A stretch of DNA of 64,000 nt from JAABUE01 sp034431895 (GTDB taxonomy: Bacteria > Chloroflexota > Anaerolineae > Anaerolineales > Villigracilaceae). This document shows, in pieces, positions 41,774-49,589 of this stretch. The translations under genes and the position numbers were made by a program. How positions within the stretch are numbered: the stretch's first letter is position 1; each line of letters begins with the position of its first letter. The DNA is taken from contig DAOUCM010000094.1 in assembly GCA_034431895.1 (NCBI GenBank), positions 1 to 64,000 of the forward strand, given 5' to 3'. The notes under the pieces are model-generated. The model was not told where the DNA came from. It worked only from the letters and a program-made list of their open reading frames with translations, and ran no database searches.

Positions 41774-41801
41774 ATTATAGAACAAATGTTCTATTTGTCA
41801 A
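41774..41801 (-). promoter_or_regulatory. near-consensus promoter with an 18-bp palindromic operator
   Basis: On the minus strand TTGACA (41801-41796), a 16-bp spacer and TATAAT (41779-41774) are both perfect hexamers. Nearly the whole spacer is the palindrome ATAGAACAAATGTTCTAT (41777-41794, plus strand), which contains GAAC-N4-GTTC, the Gram-positive-type LexA/DinR core. Confidence 0.75.
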
Positions 41802-41979
41802 GGTTTTCTCTCTGGTGATTTACCCCCCTCTTTGCATCGCTTGAGTTGGCGGGCTGGAGGTCTTGCCTCAGAGCGTGAAAATCGGCTGGCAGGCGACGCG
41901 GAGGCCACTTTGCGAAGTACCTTTGAGGGTCAACCAGGCGGCGGGTCTCGATAATCGCTGTTCAGCAGCGCAACGAGCG

Positions 41980-42016
41980 GCAAAAACAAAAATCGCCCTG
42001 TACATCAAGGGCGATT
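41980..42016 (-). terminator. terminator of the HMG-CoA synthase/thiolase/DUF35 operon
   Basis: AATCGCCCT (41991-41999) and AGGGCGATT (42008-42016) form a perfect 9-bp stem, followed on the minus strand by TTTTTGTTTTTG. Confidence 0.85.
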
Positions 42017-42035
42017 GGGGAAGTTCGAGGAGCGT

Positions 42036-42440
42036 TTACGCCATTTCGAAACGTGGCCTGAATTTGTATCCGTACACAATCATCCCCCGTTCATCGCCAT
42101 CATCCTTCATTTTCCGCGTGACCATCTCGACCGGCATCCCGATTTGTATTTCTGCCTCGCTCACATCGGTCAATTGTGCAGTGATCATGGGGCCTTCATC
42201 CAAGCGGACGAGCGCCACCGTATAAGGCGCATGACCATCGAAGCCGCTGGGCGCCTCGTAGATGGTCGTATAGGAATATACTTCGCCCTTGCCGCTGAAC
42301 GTATACAGGGTTTTGGCTTCATCGCCGCAATTGGGGCAAACGTCGCGCGGCGGGAAAATCTTATAATCGCAATGAGGGCAAACTTCTCCAACCAAGCCGT
42401 AGCGTTGTTTCTTCAGCCGCCAGTGTCGTGGAATTTCCAT
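42036..42440 (-). CDS. DUF35 zinc-ribbon OB-fold acyl-CoA-binding protein
   Basis: A 134-residue protein with an N-terminal rubredoxin-like zinc ribbon (CPHC and CPNC) and an OB-fold containing GEVYSYTTIY. In archaea such DUF35 proteins bridge acetoacetyl-CoA thiolase and HMG-CoA synthase and let the intermediate pass between them. Both partners are encoded just upstream on the same strand, so the same role is likely. A terminator follows its stop. Confidence 0.9.
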   Translation of the reverse strand: MEIPRHWRLKKQRYGLVGEVCPHCDYKIFPPRDVCPNCGDEAKTLYTFSGKGEVYSYTTIYEAPSGFDGHAPYTVALVRLDEGPMITAQLTDVSEAEIQIGMPVEMVTRKMKDDGDERGMIVYGYKFRPRFEMA

Positions 42441-42551
42441 TTCGAGTTCTCCTGATTGATTTCGGTCTGTATTGTACGGCTTAGAACTATCAAGAACTAT
42501 CAGGAATGCCGCTTTGCACGTTCGATAGCCTTTGCAAGGCCTGTCTTCTGC

Positions 42552-43778
42552 CTATACCATCTCCTCTGCGTTCGAAAGAATGTGGACGACCGCGGTGGAG
42601 GCCGGCCCGCCGAGCGATTGAATCAGCCCAAACTTGGCCCCCGCTACCTGGCACGCTTCGGCCTGACCCCGTAACTGGGTCGCTGCTTCGACGGCTTGAT
42701 ACACGCCCGTAGCGCCTCCTACGAAGCCGCGCGCCTTGAGTCCGCCCATCGTGGCGCAGGGCAGGCGGCGGTTCTCCGCTAGTTCGACTGCCGGCAGAAC
42801 GGGAGCAGTATGCTCAACTGCCGGCGGAACGAGGGAGATGCGGCCATCGGCGGCCATCTTCCAACCCTGACCGCGAAGCGCAAATCCGCTGGCTTCCAAA
42901 GAGAGAGCAGCGTAAATCGAGAAGGCGTCGTGATACTCGAAGAAGTCAATCTGGTCGAGAGTAATGCCCGCCTGTTGGACGGCGCGGCTTGTGGCGAGGT
43001 AAGCCGCCTCGAAGAAGAGCACATCCTTGCGGTCGTGCAAGGCGAGCGTATCGGAGGCGGTTGCGGAGGCGGCGATGCGGACGAGTGGATGAGGCCAATC
43101 GGACGGGAGCAACTCGCGGCGAGTCAGAACGAGGGCGGCGGCGCCGTCGGCGTTGGGAGCGGCGTCGAACATGTTCAGCGGAGGGGTGATCGGTTCGGCC
43201 TTCTGGTACGTCTCCAATTTGATGGCTTTGCGGAACATGGCGTTCGGATTTCCTGCGCCGTGGGCATGGGCGGTGAGAGCGAACCCCGCGAAGCCGTCGG
43301 GAGGCACCTGGTATTCGTGCATGTAGCGCTGCATGAGGAGCGCGGCCTGCGCAGCGGGGGTGATGCCCTGCTCCGATTCATAGTCGCTGTCGGCGGCAGT
43401 GGCAAGGGCCGCTTCCACGCCCGCGCCGATTTGGTCGGTCATCTTTTCCACCCCGACGACCAGCGCCACATCCACCAGCCCGCTTTTGACGGCCAGGTAG
43501 CCCTGACGCAGCGCCGCGCCGCCCGACGCGCCCGCGGCCTCCACCGTGACGGCTTCGATGCCTGTCAGACCGGCAAAGTCCGCAAGCAGCGCGCCGAGGT
43601 GCGCTTGCCGCGAGAGATTGGGCGCCAGCATGTTGCCCACGAACATGGCTTGCGGTTTCAACCCGCCTGCGTCCTTGAGCGCCGCTTGGATGGCGAGAAA
43701 AGCAAGGTCACGCAGACCAATGTCCCAATGCTCGCCGACTTCCGTTTGTCCGATACCTGCAATGATGATGTCGCTCAT
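42552..43778 (-). CDS. thiolase-like protein lacking catalytic residues
   Basis: A 408-residue protein of the archaeal SCP2-type thiolase family, expected to make acetoacetyl-CoA for HMG-CoA synthase. The fold signatures are present (VEAAGASGGAAL, EYHDAFSIYAAL, GGLKARGFVGGATGVYQ), but the nucleophilic Cys is Gly83 and the His of the usual GHP motif is Phe352. Only the HDAF histidine remains. It may be inactive as a thiolase, use other chemistry, or serve as a scaffold. Its ATG overlaps the HNH stop as ATGA. Confidence 0.85.
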   Translation of the reverse strand: MSDIIIAGIGQTEVGEHWDIGLRDLAFLAIQAALKDAGGLKPQAMFVGNMLAPNLSRQAHLGALLADFAGLTGIEAVTVEAAGASGGAALRQGYLAVKSGLVDVALVVGVEKMTDQIGAGVEAALATAADSDYESEQGITPAAQAALLMQRYMHEYQVPPDGFAGFALTAHAHGAGNPNAMFRKAIKLETYQKAEPITPPLNMFDAAPNADGAAALVLTRRELLPSDWPHPLVRIAASATASDTLALHDRKDVLFFEAAYLATSRAVQQAGITLDQIDFFEYHDAFSIYAALSLEASGFALRGQGWKMAADGRISLVPPAVEHTAPVLPAVELAENRRLPCATMGGLKARGFVGGATGVYQAVEAATQLRGQAEACQVAGAKFGLIQSLGGPASTAVVHILSNAEEMV

Positions 43779-44203
43779 TTTGTATTCCGTTCAGGCGGAT
43801 GCCACCCCGCTTCCACCCAGATCGCCCTGGCGCGGACGCGCAATTCGCTGTTGAGAGATAAGGCTTCCACTGTCGCACGTCCCACCGGTGTTTTGCCGAC
43901 AATGATTGTGCCGTTCTCGCTCCAGGCGAAATGATCCGTCCATGCTTGCGTTCGGGGGTTGAACAAGGGGACGAGTTTGCCGCTTTCTGGATCCGCCGCT
44001 TCTGTCGAAATTCCTTTGGCCTCGTTGCACAGGCGGCACGAAAGCCACAGGTTTTCCTCTACACTTTGACCGCCGCTGGATTTTGGGAGGATGTGTTCCA
44101 GCGTCAATGGCACACCGCTGACAATTTCCTGCGTCTGGCAGTAGCCGCAGCGATGGCGTGCCTGTTTTGCGATGCGCCGACGTAACCCCGCAGCAACGGT
44201 CAA
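43775..44203 (-). CDS. HNH endonuclease, cassette gene
   Basis: A 142-residue HNH nuclease with the zinc pair CGYCQTQE, the core LTLEHILPKSSGGQSVEENLWLSCRLCNEAKG and a C-terminal half with NPRTQAWTDHFAW. It starts with TTG, the only start that keeps the usual LRRRIAKQARHRC opening, and the TTGA overlaps the stop of the upstream gene. Its own stop overlaps the thiolase ATG. This two-gene cassette sits in the middle of a metabolic operon. Confidence 0.88.
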   Translation of the reverse strand: MTVAAGLRRRIAKQARHRCGYCQTQEIVSGVPLTLEHILPKSSGGQSVEENLWLSCRLCNEAKGISTEAADPESGKLVPLFNPRTQAWTDHFAWSENGTIIVGKTPVGRATVEALSLNSELRVRARAIWVEAGWHPPERNTK

Positions 44204-44622
44204 CTCGATTTCCTCAATTCTTTGACCGTTGGCAGACGATACCCGCGCCGTTTGAGCAGGACAGCCGCATAGCCCTTTCGGAACGTCAACACATCCGCTT
44301 GGCGTCGCAGGGTATCGAGACGTTTTTTCTCCGCGTCCGTCAGCGGGGAAGATCGTTTTTTGTCGAGCAAGGCCTCGTACTCTGCCCAGCGCTTCGGCGG
44401 GAAAACACGCTCCATCTCACGTTTCAACTCGGCGTCGTTCATTTTCAGCAGCGGAAATACATCCGGGTGGTATTGTTCGGGAATCTCTTCCAACAGCGGA
44501 GGTAGACTATGTGCCAGGCTTTGCGCGATGATGGCGTCTGGGGGCTGGCGCGAGAGCTCAGCGGCGCGTTTCAGATGGCGGTATAAGGGTTCAGGAAGAT
44601 GAACGTTAATGGTGTGAGTCAT
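44200..44622 (-). CDS. ribbon-helix-helix-like partner of the HNH gene
   Basis: From the ATG at 44622 it has 140 residues. The N-terminus MTHTINVHLPEPLYRHLKRA with the following SRQPPDAIIAQSL helix looks like a CopG/RHH DNA-binding unit. The middle is helical and charged (DKKRSSPLTDAEKKRLDTL) and the end RGYRLPTVKEL may fold onto a partner. It is translated together with the HNH nuclease and may be its antitoxin-like or DNA-targeting companion. The family name is unknown to me. Confidence 0.65.
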   Translation of the reverse strand: MTHTINVHLPEPLYRHLKRAAELSRQPPDAIIAQSLAHSLPPLLEEIPEQYHPDVFPLLKMNDAELKREMERVFPPKRWAEYEALLDKKRSSPLTDAEKKRLDTLRRQADVLTFRKGYAAVLLKRRGYRLPTVKELRKSS

Positions 44623-44670
44623 GCCGTTTCTAACCTTTCGTTTCAATGCGAGGAATTATACAGCATGGTG

Positions 44671-44721
44671 AGGTACACAGGTAAACACGCACACACGTAA
44701 ACAGTCGCGGAACGTGTACCT
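44671..44721. repeat. GTACAC-type inverted repeat before the HNH cassette
   Basis: AGGTACAC (44671-44678) and GTGTACCT (44714-44721) are exact reverse complements. The element fills the spacer between HMG-CoA synthase and the cassette and resembles 9271-9335. Confidence 0.6.
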
Positions 44722-44723
44722 GT

Positions 44724-45812
44724 CTACTTCATCGTAATCTTCCCGCGCATCCGCGCATACGTTGCGTAGTCAATCTCTGTTCGCCGCGCAATGTAATCTT
44801 GTGTTTTCAGGGCTTTGCCTTGACGTTCGGTAATTTTGTCGGTGACGGTCAGGTCGAAGGCGTCGGAGCCGGCGCCGGAGCCGAAGGAGGCCAGCAGGAT
44901 GCGGTCGCCAGGTCGAGCGATGTCGAGAATCGCCGTCAGCCCGATGATGGACGACCCCGAGTAGGTGTTGCCGATGACGGGGACGAGCAGTCCAGGAGCG
45001 ATCTGTTCGGAGGTGAAGCCCAGCATTTGCGCGGCGCGTTGCGGGAACTTGGTGTTGGGCTGGTGGAAGACCGCCCACGTGTAGTCCTTGGCGGTGGTGC
45101 CAAGCGCTTCCATCAGCGTTTTTGCAGAGGAGGTGATGTGATGGAAGTAGGCGGGCTCACCCGTGAAGCGGACACCGTGTTCGGGGTACTTCTGATACTC
45201 GCGCCGCCAGAAGTCGGGTGTATCGGTGACGTAGGAGTACGAGGCGTTGATGACCGCCAGCGCGTTCTCGGCCGGACCCAGGATGTAGGCCGCGCCGCCC
45301 GCTGCAGCGGTGTACTCGAGCGCGTCGCCGGGCTTGCCTTGGGCGGTGTCCATGCCGATGGCGAGGGCATAATCGGCCATTTTCGAACCGACGAATCCTA
45401 TCGCGGCAACGATGGCTTCCGTTCCCGCTTTGCAGGCGAATTCCCAGTCGCCCGCCTGGATGCTGGCAGATGCGCCAATGGCTTCGGCGACGACGGTAGA
45501 GGTGGGTTTGACCGCATACGGATGCGACTCAGACCCGACCCAAATGGCGCGCAACTCGGCGGGGGCGATGCCCGCACGGGCCAGGGCGTTCCGTGCCGCT
45601 TCGATGGACATGGTGATTACATCTTCATCCAGCCCAGGGACGGCTTTCTCTTTGATGGGCAGGCCGGCAGACTTGCCGCCTGTCCACACGCGCGCCACTT
45701 CTTTGGCAGGCAGACGAAAACGCGGCACGTATGCGCCGTAGCCGATGATACCGACCGGGCGAGAGGGGCGGAGGAGGGTGGGGGAGGAGGTTTGAGATGT
45801 AGAGGTTGTCAT
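44724..45812 (-). CDS. HMG-CoA synthase, archaeal type
   Basis: This enzyme condenses acetyl-CoA with acetoacetyl-CoA in the first committed step of the mevalonate route. From the ATG at 45812 (AAGGA six bases upstream) it has 362 residues. The acyl-accepting Cys is in GDWEFACKAGTEA (Cys127) and the His in AVFHQPNTKFPQ; GYGAYVPRFRL marks the N-terminus. Length and motifs match archaeal HMG-CoA synthases. Thiolase-like and DUF35 genes follow on the same strand, separated by the HNH cassette. A role in isoprenoid synthesis fits the prenyltransferases at 62310. Confidence 0.92.
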   Translation of the reverse strand: MTTSTSQTSSPTLLRPSRPVGIIGYGAYVPRFRLPAKEVARVWTGGKSAGLPIKEKAVPGLDEDVITMSIEAARNALARAGIAPAELRAIWVGSESHPYAVKPTSTVVAEAIGASASIQAGDWEFACKAGTEAIVAAIGFVGSKMADYALAIGMDTAQGKPGDALEYTAAAGGAAYILGPAENALAVINASYSYVTDTPDFWRREYQKYPEHGVRFTGEPAYFHHITSSAKTLMEALGTTAKDYTWAVFHQPNTKFPQRAAQMLGFTSEQIAPGLLVPVIGNTYSGSSIIGLTAILDIARPGDRILLASFGSGAGSDAFDLTVTDKITERQGKALKTQDYIARRTEIDYATYARMRGKITMK

Positions 45813-45841
45813 GATCATTCCTTGTACGAACGGATGGTGGT

Positions 45842-45896
45842 CAGCGGATGAACGGATGGAGGGCGGCAAATCCGTTTATCCGTTAGGCATCCGCTG
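45842..45896. repeat. CAGCGGATG hairpin repeat upstream of HMG-CoA synthase
   Basis: CAGCGGATG (45842-45850) pairs with CATCCGCTG (45888-45896), and AACGGAT (45851-45857) pairs with ATCCGTT (45878-45884), separated by a 3-nt bulge. Nothing else is seen in the 45813-46058 spacer. Confidence 0.6.
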
Positions 45897-46058
45897 GTCA
45901 GGGTGGTCAGCGCGGGCATGAAGGTTTGAGATAATCGGGCATAGTGTAGTCCTATGACGCCCATCATACTTAGGCCATCCAATCAACTACTCTCAAATTG
46001 GGGGTCTGCTCGAAAGTTGTCGGCAAGTCATTTATGTCGAGCGTCTGCCTGCGCGTGT

Positions 46059-46940
46059 TCATTCCCTGTCGTGGCTGGCTTTCAATGGCTTGAAGCCCTC
46101 TCCAATGGCCTCGTGCGCTATCCCAATGACCATGAAAGCCTGTGGATCGGTCTCCTGGACGATGGCCTTGATTTGGGCAATCTCAGAGCGGGAGACCACA
46201 CAATACAGAATGGGGCGTTGGGCGCCGGTGTAGGCGCCCGTGCCAGAAAGGACCGTCACGCCGCGTTCCAAGTGGGTGAGAATCTGCTCGGCGATCGCCT
46301 GTGGCTGTGAAGTGACGATCATGGCCGTGCGGGCGGTTTCGGAGCCTTCCAAGACCGTCTCTGCCACCAGGCCGCTGACATACAGGGTGACAATGGCATA
46401 TAGCGCCTGTTTCCAACCAAAGATAAAGCCGGCTGCCAGGATGACCGCCGAATCTACCATCAGGTAACTTTGCGACATGGTCACATTGCGCCAATGGTTT
46501 AGGATGCGCGCCAGGATATCCGAACCGCCGCTGGTGCCGCGCGCGCGATAGACCAATCCATAGCCAACGCCGCTGACGACTGCGCCATAGAGCGAATTGA
46601 GGAAGATGTCATCGGTCAAACCGTTGGCAGGGAAGAACGGCAGCCATAATAAGGCGTCCACAGCCAGCGAATAAACCATGATGGCAATGGCCGTGCGCGT
46701 TGCAAATCGTTGTCCGCCCAAGAAACGCCAGCCAAGCAGAAAGAGCGGCACGTTCCCGATGAAGACCATCAACCCAATCGGCCAGCCGGTAAAATGATGG
46801 ACGAGTTGCGCAATCCCGCTGACGCCGCCTGAAGCCAGTTGCGCTGGCACAAGGAAGAGGCGCAGGCCCACTGCTTGCGTCAAGGCGCCCAACGCAATCA
46901 GCCCATAATCGCGGAATACGATCCAGCCACGCTCACGCAT
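46059..46940 (-). CDS. YitT-family membrane protein
   Basis: A 293-residue protein with five or six transmembrane helices (DUF161 repeats, with LVYRARGTSGGSDILARIL typical) and a C-terminal soluble DUF2179 domain (about 210-290, TVLSGTGAYTGAQRPILYCVVSRSEI). Function is not firmly established; transport of a small solute is often assumed. Its start overlaps the end of the dehydrogenase gene by 8 bp, implying co-translation. Confidence 0.9.
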   Translation of the reverse strand: MRERGWIVFRDYGLIALGALTQAVGLRLFLVPAQLASGGVSGIAQLVHHFTGWPIGLMVFIGNVPLFLLGWRFLGGQRFATRTAIAIMVYSLAVDALLWLPFFPANGLTDDIFLNSLYGAVVSGVGYGLVYRARGTSGGSDILARILNHWRNVTMSQSYLMVDSAVILAAGFIFGWKQALYAIVTLYVSGLVAETVLEGSETARTAMIVTSQPQAIAEQILTHLERGVTVLSGTGAYTGAQRPILYCVVSRSEIAQIKAIVQETDPQAFMVIGIAHEAIGEGFKPLKASHDRE

Positions 46941-47823
46941 CTAACAAACCTATGCCTGCAAGTTTTTCGATGACGCCGATGACGGCCGAGTTGTCCAATT
47001 CGGCCATCCCCATTTGCAGCATGGCGTTGAACAGTTGAGTATGTTCCGCCGCTGCTGGCAGTGGGATGCCGTATTCGCGCGCTGTTTCCATCACGATGTT
47101 CAGGTCTTTGGCCTGCATGTAGGCTTTGAAACCAGGCTGCCGATTGCCGTCGAACAGGCGGGGCGGTTTGACATCCAGCGTCCAACATTGCGCAGCGCCG
47201 GCTTTGATGGCCTCGACGACTTTTTTCGGGTCCACCCCAGCCTTCTTCGAAAAAATCATCAGTTCGCCCATGGCCACCATTTGCGCGGCCACCATAATTT
47301 GATTGGCCGCTTTGGCGACCTGACCGGCGCCGGCTGCGCCAACGTGGGTGATGGTCTTGCCCATGGCTTGCAAGACAGGCATGACCTTTTCCAGCGCAGC
47401 CGCCTCGCCGCCGACCATAATCGTCAGGGTGGCGTTGCGCGCGCCAATGTCCCCGCCGGAGACGGGCGCATCCAGCGCCAGCGCGCCCTTTTCGGCCAGT
47501 TTGGCGGCAATCAGGCGAGCAGTTGCGGGTTTGATGGTGCTGTTGTCCACATAGACCAGCCCGCGGCGCGCCGCCTCGAGGATGCCGTGGCTACCCAACA
47601 CCACGCTTTCGACATCGGGAGAGTCTGGCAAGTTGGTGAACACCACATCTACCTGCCCGGCTACTTCAGCCGGCGAAAAGGCCTCTTTTGCGCCTTCCGC
47701 TACCAGTTCTGCCACGGCTGCGCGGCTGCGATTGTGTACCACGAGCGGGAAACCTGCCTTCAAGATATTCCGCGCAATGGATTTACCCATCAGTCCAAGA
47801 CCGATATAACCTACTTTCAGCAT
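46933..47823 (-). CDS. beta-hydroxyacid dehydrogenase (3-hydroxyisobutyrate/tartronate semialdehyde type)
   Basis: A 296-residue NAD(P) enzyme: Rossmann motif GYIGLGLMGKSIARNIL, substrate motif DAPVSGGDIGA and the catalytic-Lys segment GQVAKAANQIMV. The family includes 3-hydroxyisobutyrate dehydrogenase, tartronate semialdehyde reductase and gamma-hydroxybutyrate/succinic semialdehyde reductases, and the substrate cannot be chosen by eye. It is the first gene of a unit with yitT. Confidence 0.9.
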   Translation of the reverse strand: MLKVGYIGLGLMGKSIARNILKAGFPLVVHNRSRAAVAELVAEGAKEAFSPAEVAGQVDVVFTNLPDSPDVESVVLGSHGILEAARRGLVYVDNSTIKPATARLIAAKLAEKGALALDAPVSGGDIGARNATLTIMVGGEAAALEKVMPVLQAMGKTITHVGAAGAGQVAKAANQIMVAAQMVAMGELMIFSKKAGVDPKKVVEAIKAGAAQCWTLDVKPPRLFDGNRQPGFKAYMQAKDLNIVMETAREYGIPLPAAAEHTQLFNAMLQMGMAELDNSAVIGVIEKLAGIGLLDA

Positions 47824-47884
47824 AGTTGAATTCCTCTTCTCTCCATGAAATAGAGTCGTGGTATCATCTCACTATATTGGGGCG

Positions 47885-47925
47885 CGGGGTGTTTTGGGCG
47901 TGGGCAGCACGTCATCCCCGCTCCC
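47885..47925. repeat. GGGTGTTTT-family repeat, second copy
   Basis: GGGGTGTTTTGGGCGTG followed by CAGCACGTCATCCCC matches the left arm of 27055-27091 but has a diverged right arm. It lies between the dehydrogenase and rarD. Confidence 0.5.
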
Positions 47926-48063
47926 CTTTCTTTTTGAGAAGATACGAGTTGTGCATTGATTATATCTGAGATGCCAAGAGCCAAAATGTCCTCTCGAAAA
48001 CACGGGTGGAGACTGACGGCTGGCGGTCAATTCTTGCTTTGATTTGCGTCTGGAGGCTGCGTG

Positions 48064-48951
48064 ATGAAAAAAGGTCTTCTTTATGCATTGGGCGCTTATA
48101 GCATTTGGGGATTGTTTCCGCTTTACTGGAAGTTGGTCAAGGACGTTCCGGCTTTGCAAATCATTGGACATCGCATTGCCTGGTCATTCGTTTTACTGGT
48201 TTTGGTCGTTTTGGCGGCCGGGCAAGGGAGGCAAATCCGTTCTTCCCTGACCCGCCGCGTGCTGGCCGTTTATTTGGCCACCGGCCTGCTCTTGAGCGTC
48301 AATTGGCTGATTTATGTTTGGGGCGTCAACGAAGGATATATTGTGGAGACGAGCCTGGGATATTTCATCAACCCCTTGTTGAGCGTGCTGCTGGGGGTGG
48401 TTTTTCTGCGCGAGCGGTTGCGGCTGGCCCAATGGTTGCCGATTAGCCTGGCTGCAGCAGGGGTGGTTTATTTGACTTTTACCTATGGCCGCTTGCCGTG
48501 GATTGCGCTTTCTCTGGCTCTTTCATTTGGGTTATATGGTTTGGTGAAGAAATTGGCGCCGCTGGGTTCTCTGCATGGCTTGACGCTCGAAACTGGCATG
48601 GTGTTCATTCCGGCAGCAGGATATCTTTTGTGGGCAGAACTTGGAGGCGAGGGGCACTTTTTGCATGACGGTTTGGCAACCGATTTGTTCTTGATGGGCG
48701 CTGGCGTTGTGACGACCATTCCCTTGCTCATGTTTGCCTCGGCGGTGCAGCGCATTCCACTCACAATGATAGGGTTGATGCAGTATATTGCGCCCACCAT
48801 TCAGTTTTTGATCGGCGTGTTGGTGTACAAAGAGCCTTTCGATCAGACGCGCTTGTTGGGGTTTAGCCTGGTGTGGGTAGCGTTGGTCCTCTTTTGGGCA
48901 GAGGGATTTTGGGCGCATCATTCTCAACCAGCCATGGCGCCGGCAGATTGA
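48064..48951 (+). CDS. rarD: RarD-type EamA transporter
   Basis: A 295-residue drug/metabolite-superfamily permease with about ten transmembrane segments. The RarD signature GAYSIWGLFPLYWKLVKDVPALQIIGHRI and GYFINPLLSVLLGVVFLRERL are clear. The substrate is unknown. The ATG at 48064 follows a repeat segment with GGAGG. It is a single gene. Confidence 0.9.
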   Translation: MKKGLLYALGAYSIWGLFPLYWKLVKDVPALQIIGHRIAWSFVLLVLVVLAAGQGRQIRSSLTRRVLAVYLATGLLLSVNWLIYVWGVNEGYIVETSLGYFINPLLSVLLGVVFLRERLRLAQWLPISLAAAGVVYLTFTYGRLPWIALSLALSFGLYGLVKKLAPLGSLHGLTLETGMVFIPAAGYLLWAELGGEGHFLHDGLATDLFLMGAGVVTTIPLLMFASAVQRIPLTMIGLMQYIAPTIQFLIGVLVYKEPFDQTRLLGFSLVWVALVLFWAEGFWAHHSQPAMAPAD

Positions 48952-49027
48952 GGGGCCGGGCTATTTTGGCCTCATGTCTGGCGAAATTATTTGTTCCGAT
49001 ATTTTCGATTTGGTAAAGCAAAGTCAT

Positions 49028-49372
49028 TCAGCCAATCGGATGCTTCATCCGTTGCCCGCCCAGCAAGTGCATGTGAAGATGGGACACAATCTGCCCGCCG
49101 TGTGCGCCAGTGTTGACAATCAAGCGATAGCCATCAGTTTGCAGGCCCTCTTGTGCTGCGAGTCGTTGTGCAACGATGAAAAGCCGCCCTAGTGCGGGTT
49201 CGTCTTCTGGCTCGACCTGATTGACCGACGCAATGTGCTTGTTGGGGATGATCAGGATGTGCGTGGGCGCTACGGGGTGAATGTCATGGAAAGCAGTCAC
49301 TAACTCGTCTTGGTAAACGATCTTGGCAGGCGCTTCCCCCTTCAGTATCTTGCAAAAAATACAGTTCGACAT
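49028..49372 (-). CDS. HIT-family nucleotide hydrolase
   Basis: A 114-residue Hint-type protein from the ATG at 49372, with the zinc-binding CIFCKI near the start and the catalytic HLHMHL motif in VSHLHMHLLGGQRM. It probably hydrolyses adenosine phosphoramidates. A longer in-frame reading extends into the intergenic repeat and is rejected. Confidence 0.93.
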   Translation of the reverse strand: MSNCIFCKILKGEAPAKIVYQDELVTAFHDIHPVAPTHILIIPNKHIASVNQVEPEDEPALGRLFIVAQRLAAQEGLQTDGYRLIVNTGAHGGQIVSHLHMHLLGGQRMKHPIG

Positions 49373-49456
49373 TTCATCGTTTGTGCAAATCTGGGTTTGC
49401 ACCGCCGTTCCCGTGCAAGCGTCAGTCTGCCCTGGAGGGATGCCAGGGAACAAGTA

Positions 49457-49527
49457 ACTGCGGTGCAACGCCAGTTTGGTCTCGGCCGGAGGCCGCGCCA
49501 TGAATATTCTGAACGGCTTTCGAAAAT
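49457..49527. repeat. intergenic repeat, ACTGCGG-CGCCAGTTT family, copy 2
   Basis: Matches 37613-37686 word for word over most of its length and lies in the same direction. Confidence 0.65.
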
Positions 49528-49531
49528 GAGA

Positions 49532-49575
49532 GCGCGCCAAACCGATAGGATGGCAGTCTCACCGCTTTGGCGCGC
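49532..49575 (-). terminator. stem-loop downstream of the cyclic-nucleotide-binding gene
   Basis: GCGCGCCAAA (49532-49541) and TTTGGCGCGC (49566-49575) form a perfect 10-bp stem 15 bp past the stop. No U-run follows, so termination is uncertain. Confidence 0.4.
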
Positions 49576-49589
49576 CCACGAGCGGGCGT

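Noticed and set aside
42810..43934. 374-codon plus-strand open frame opposite the thiolase
   Set aside because: Antisense shadow of the thiolase and HNH genes.
49373..49540. N-terminal extension of the HIT protein
   Set aside because: It translates part of a dispersed repeat; the family begins at MSNCIFCKI.
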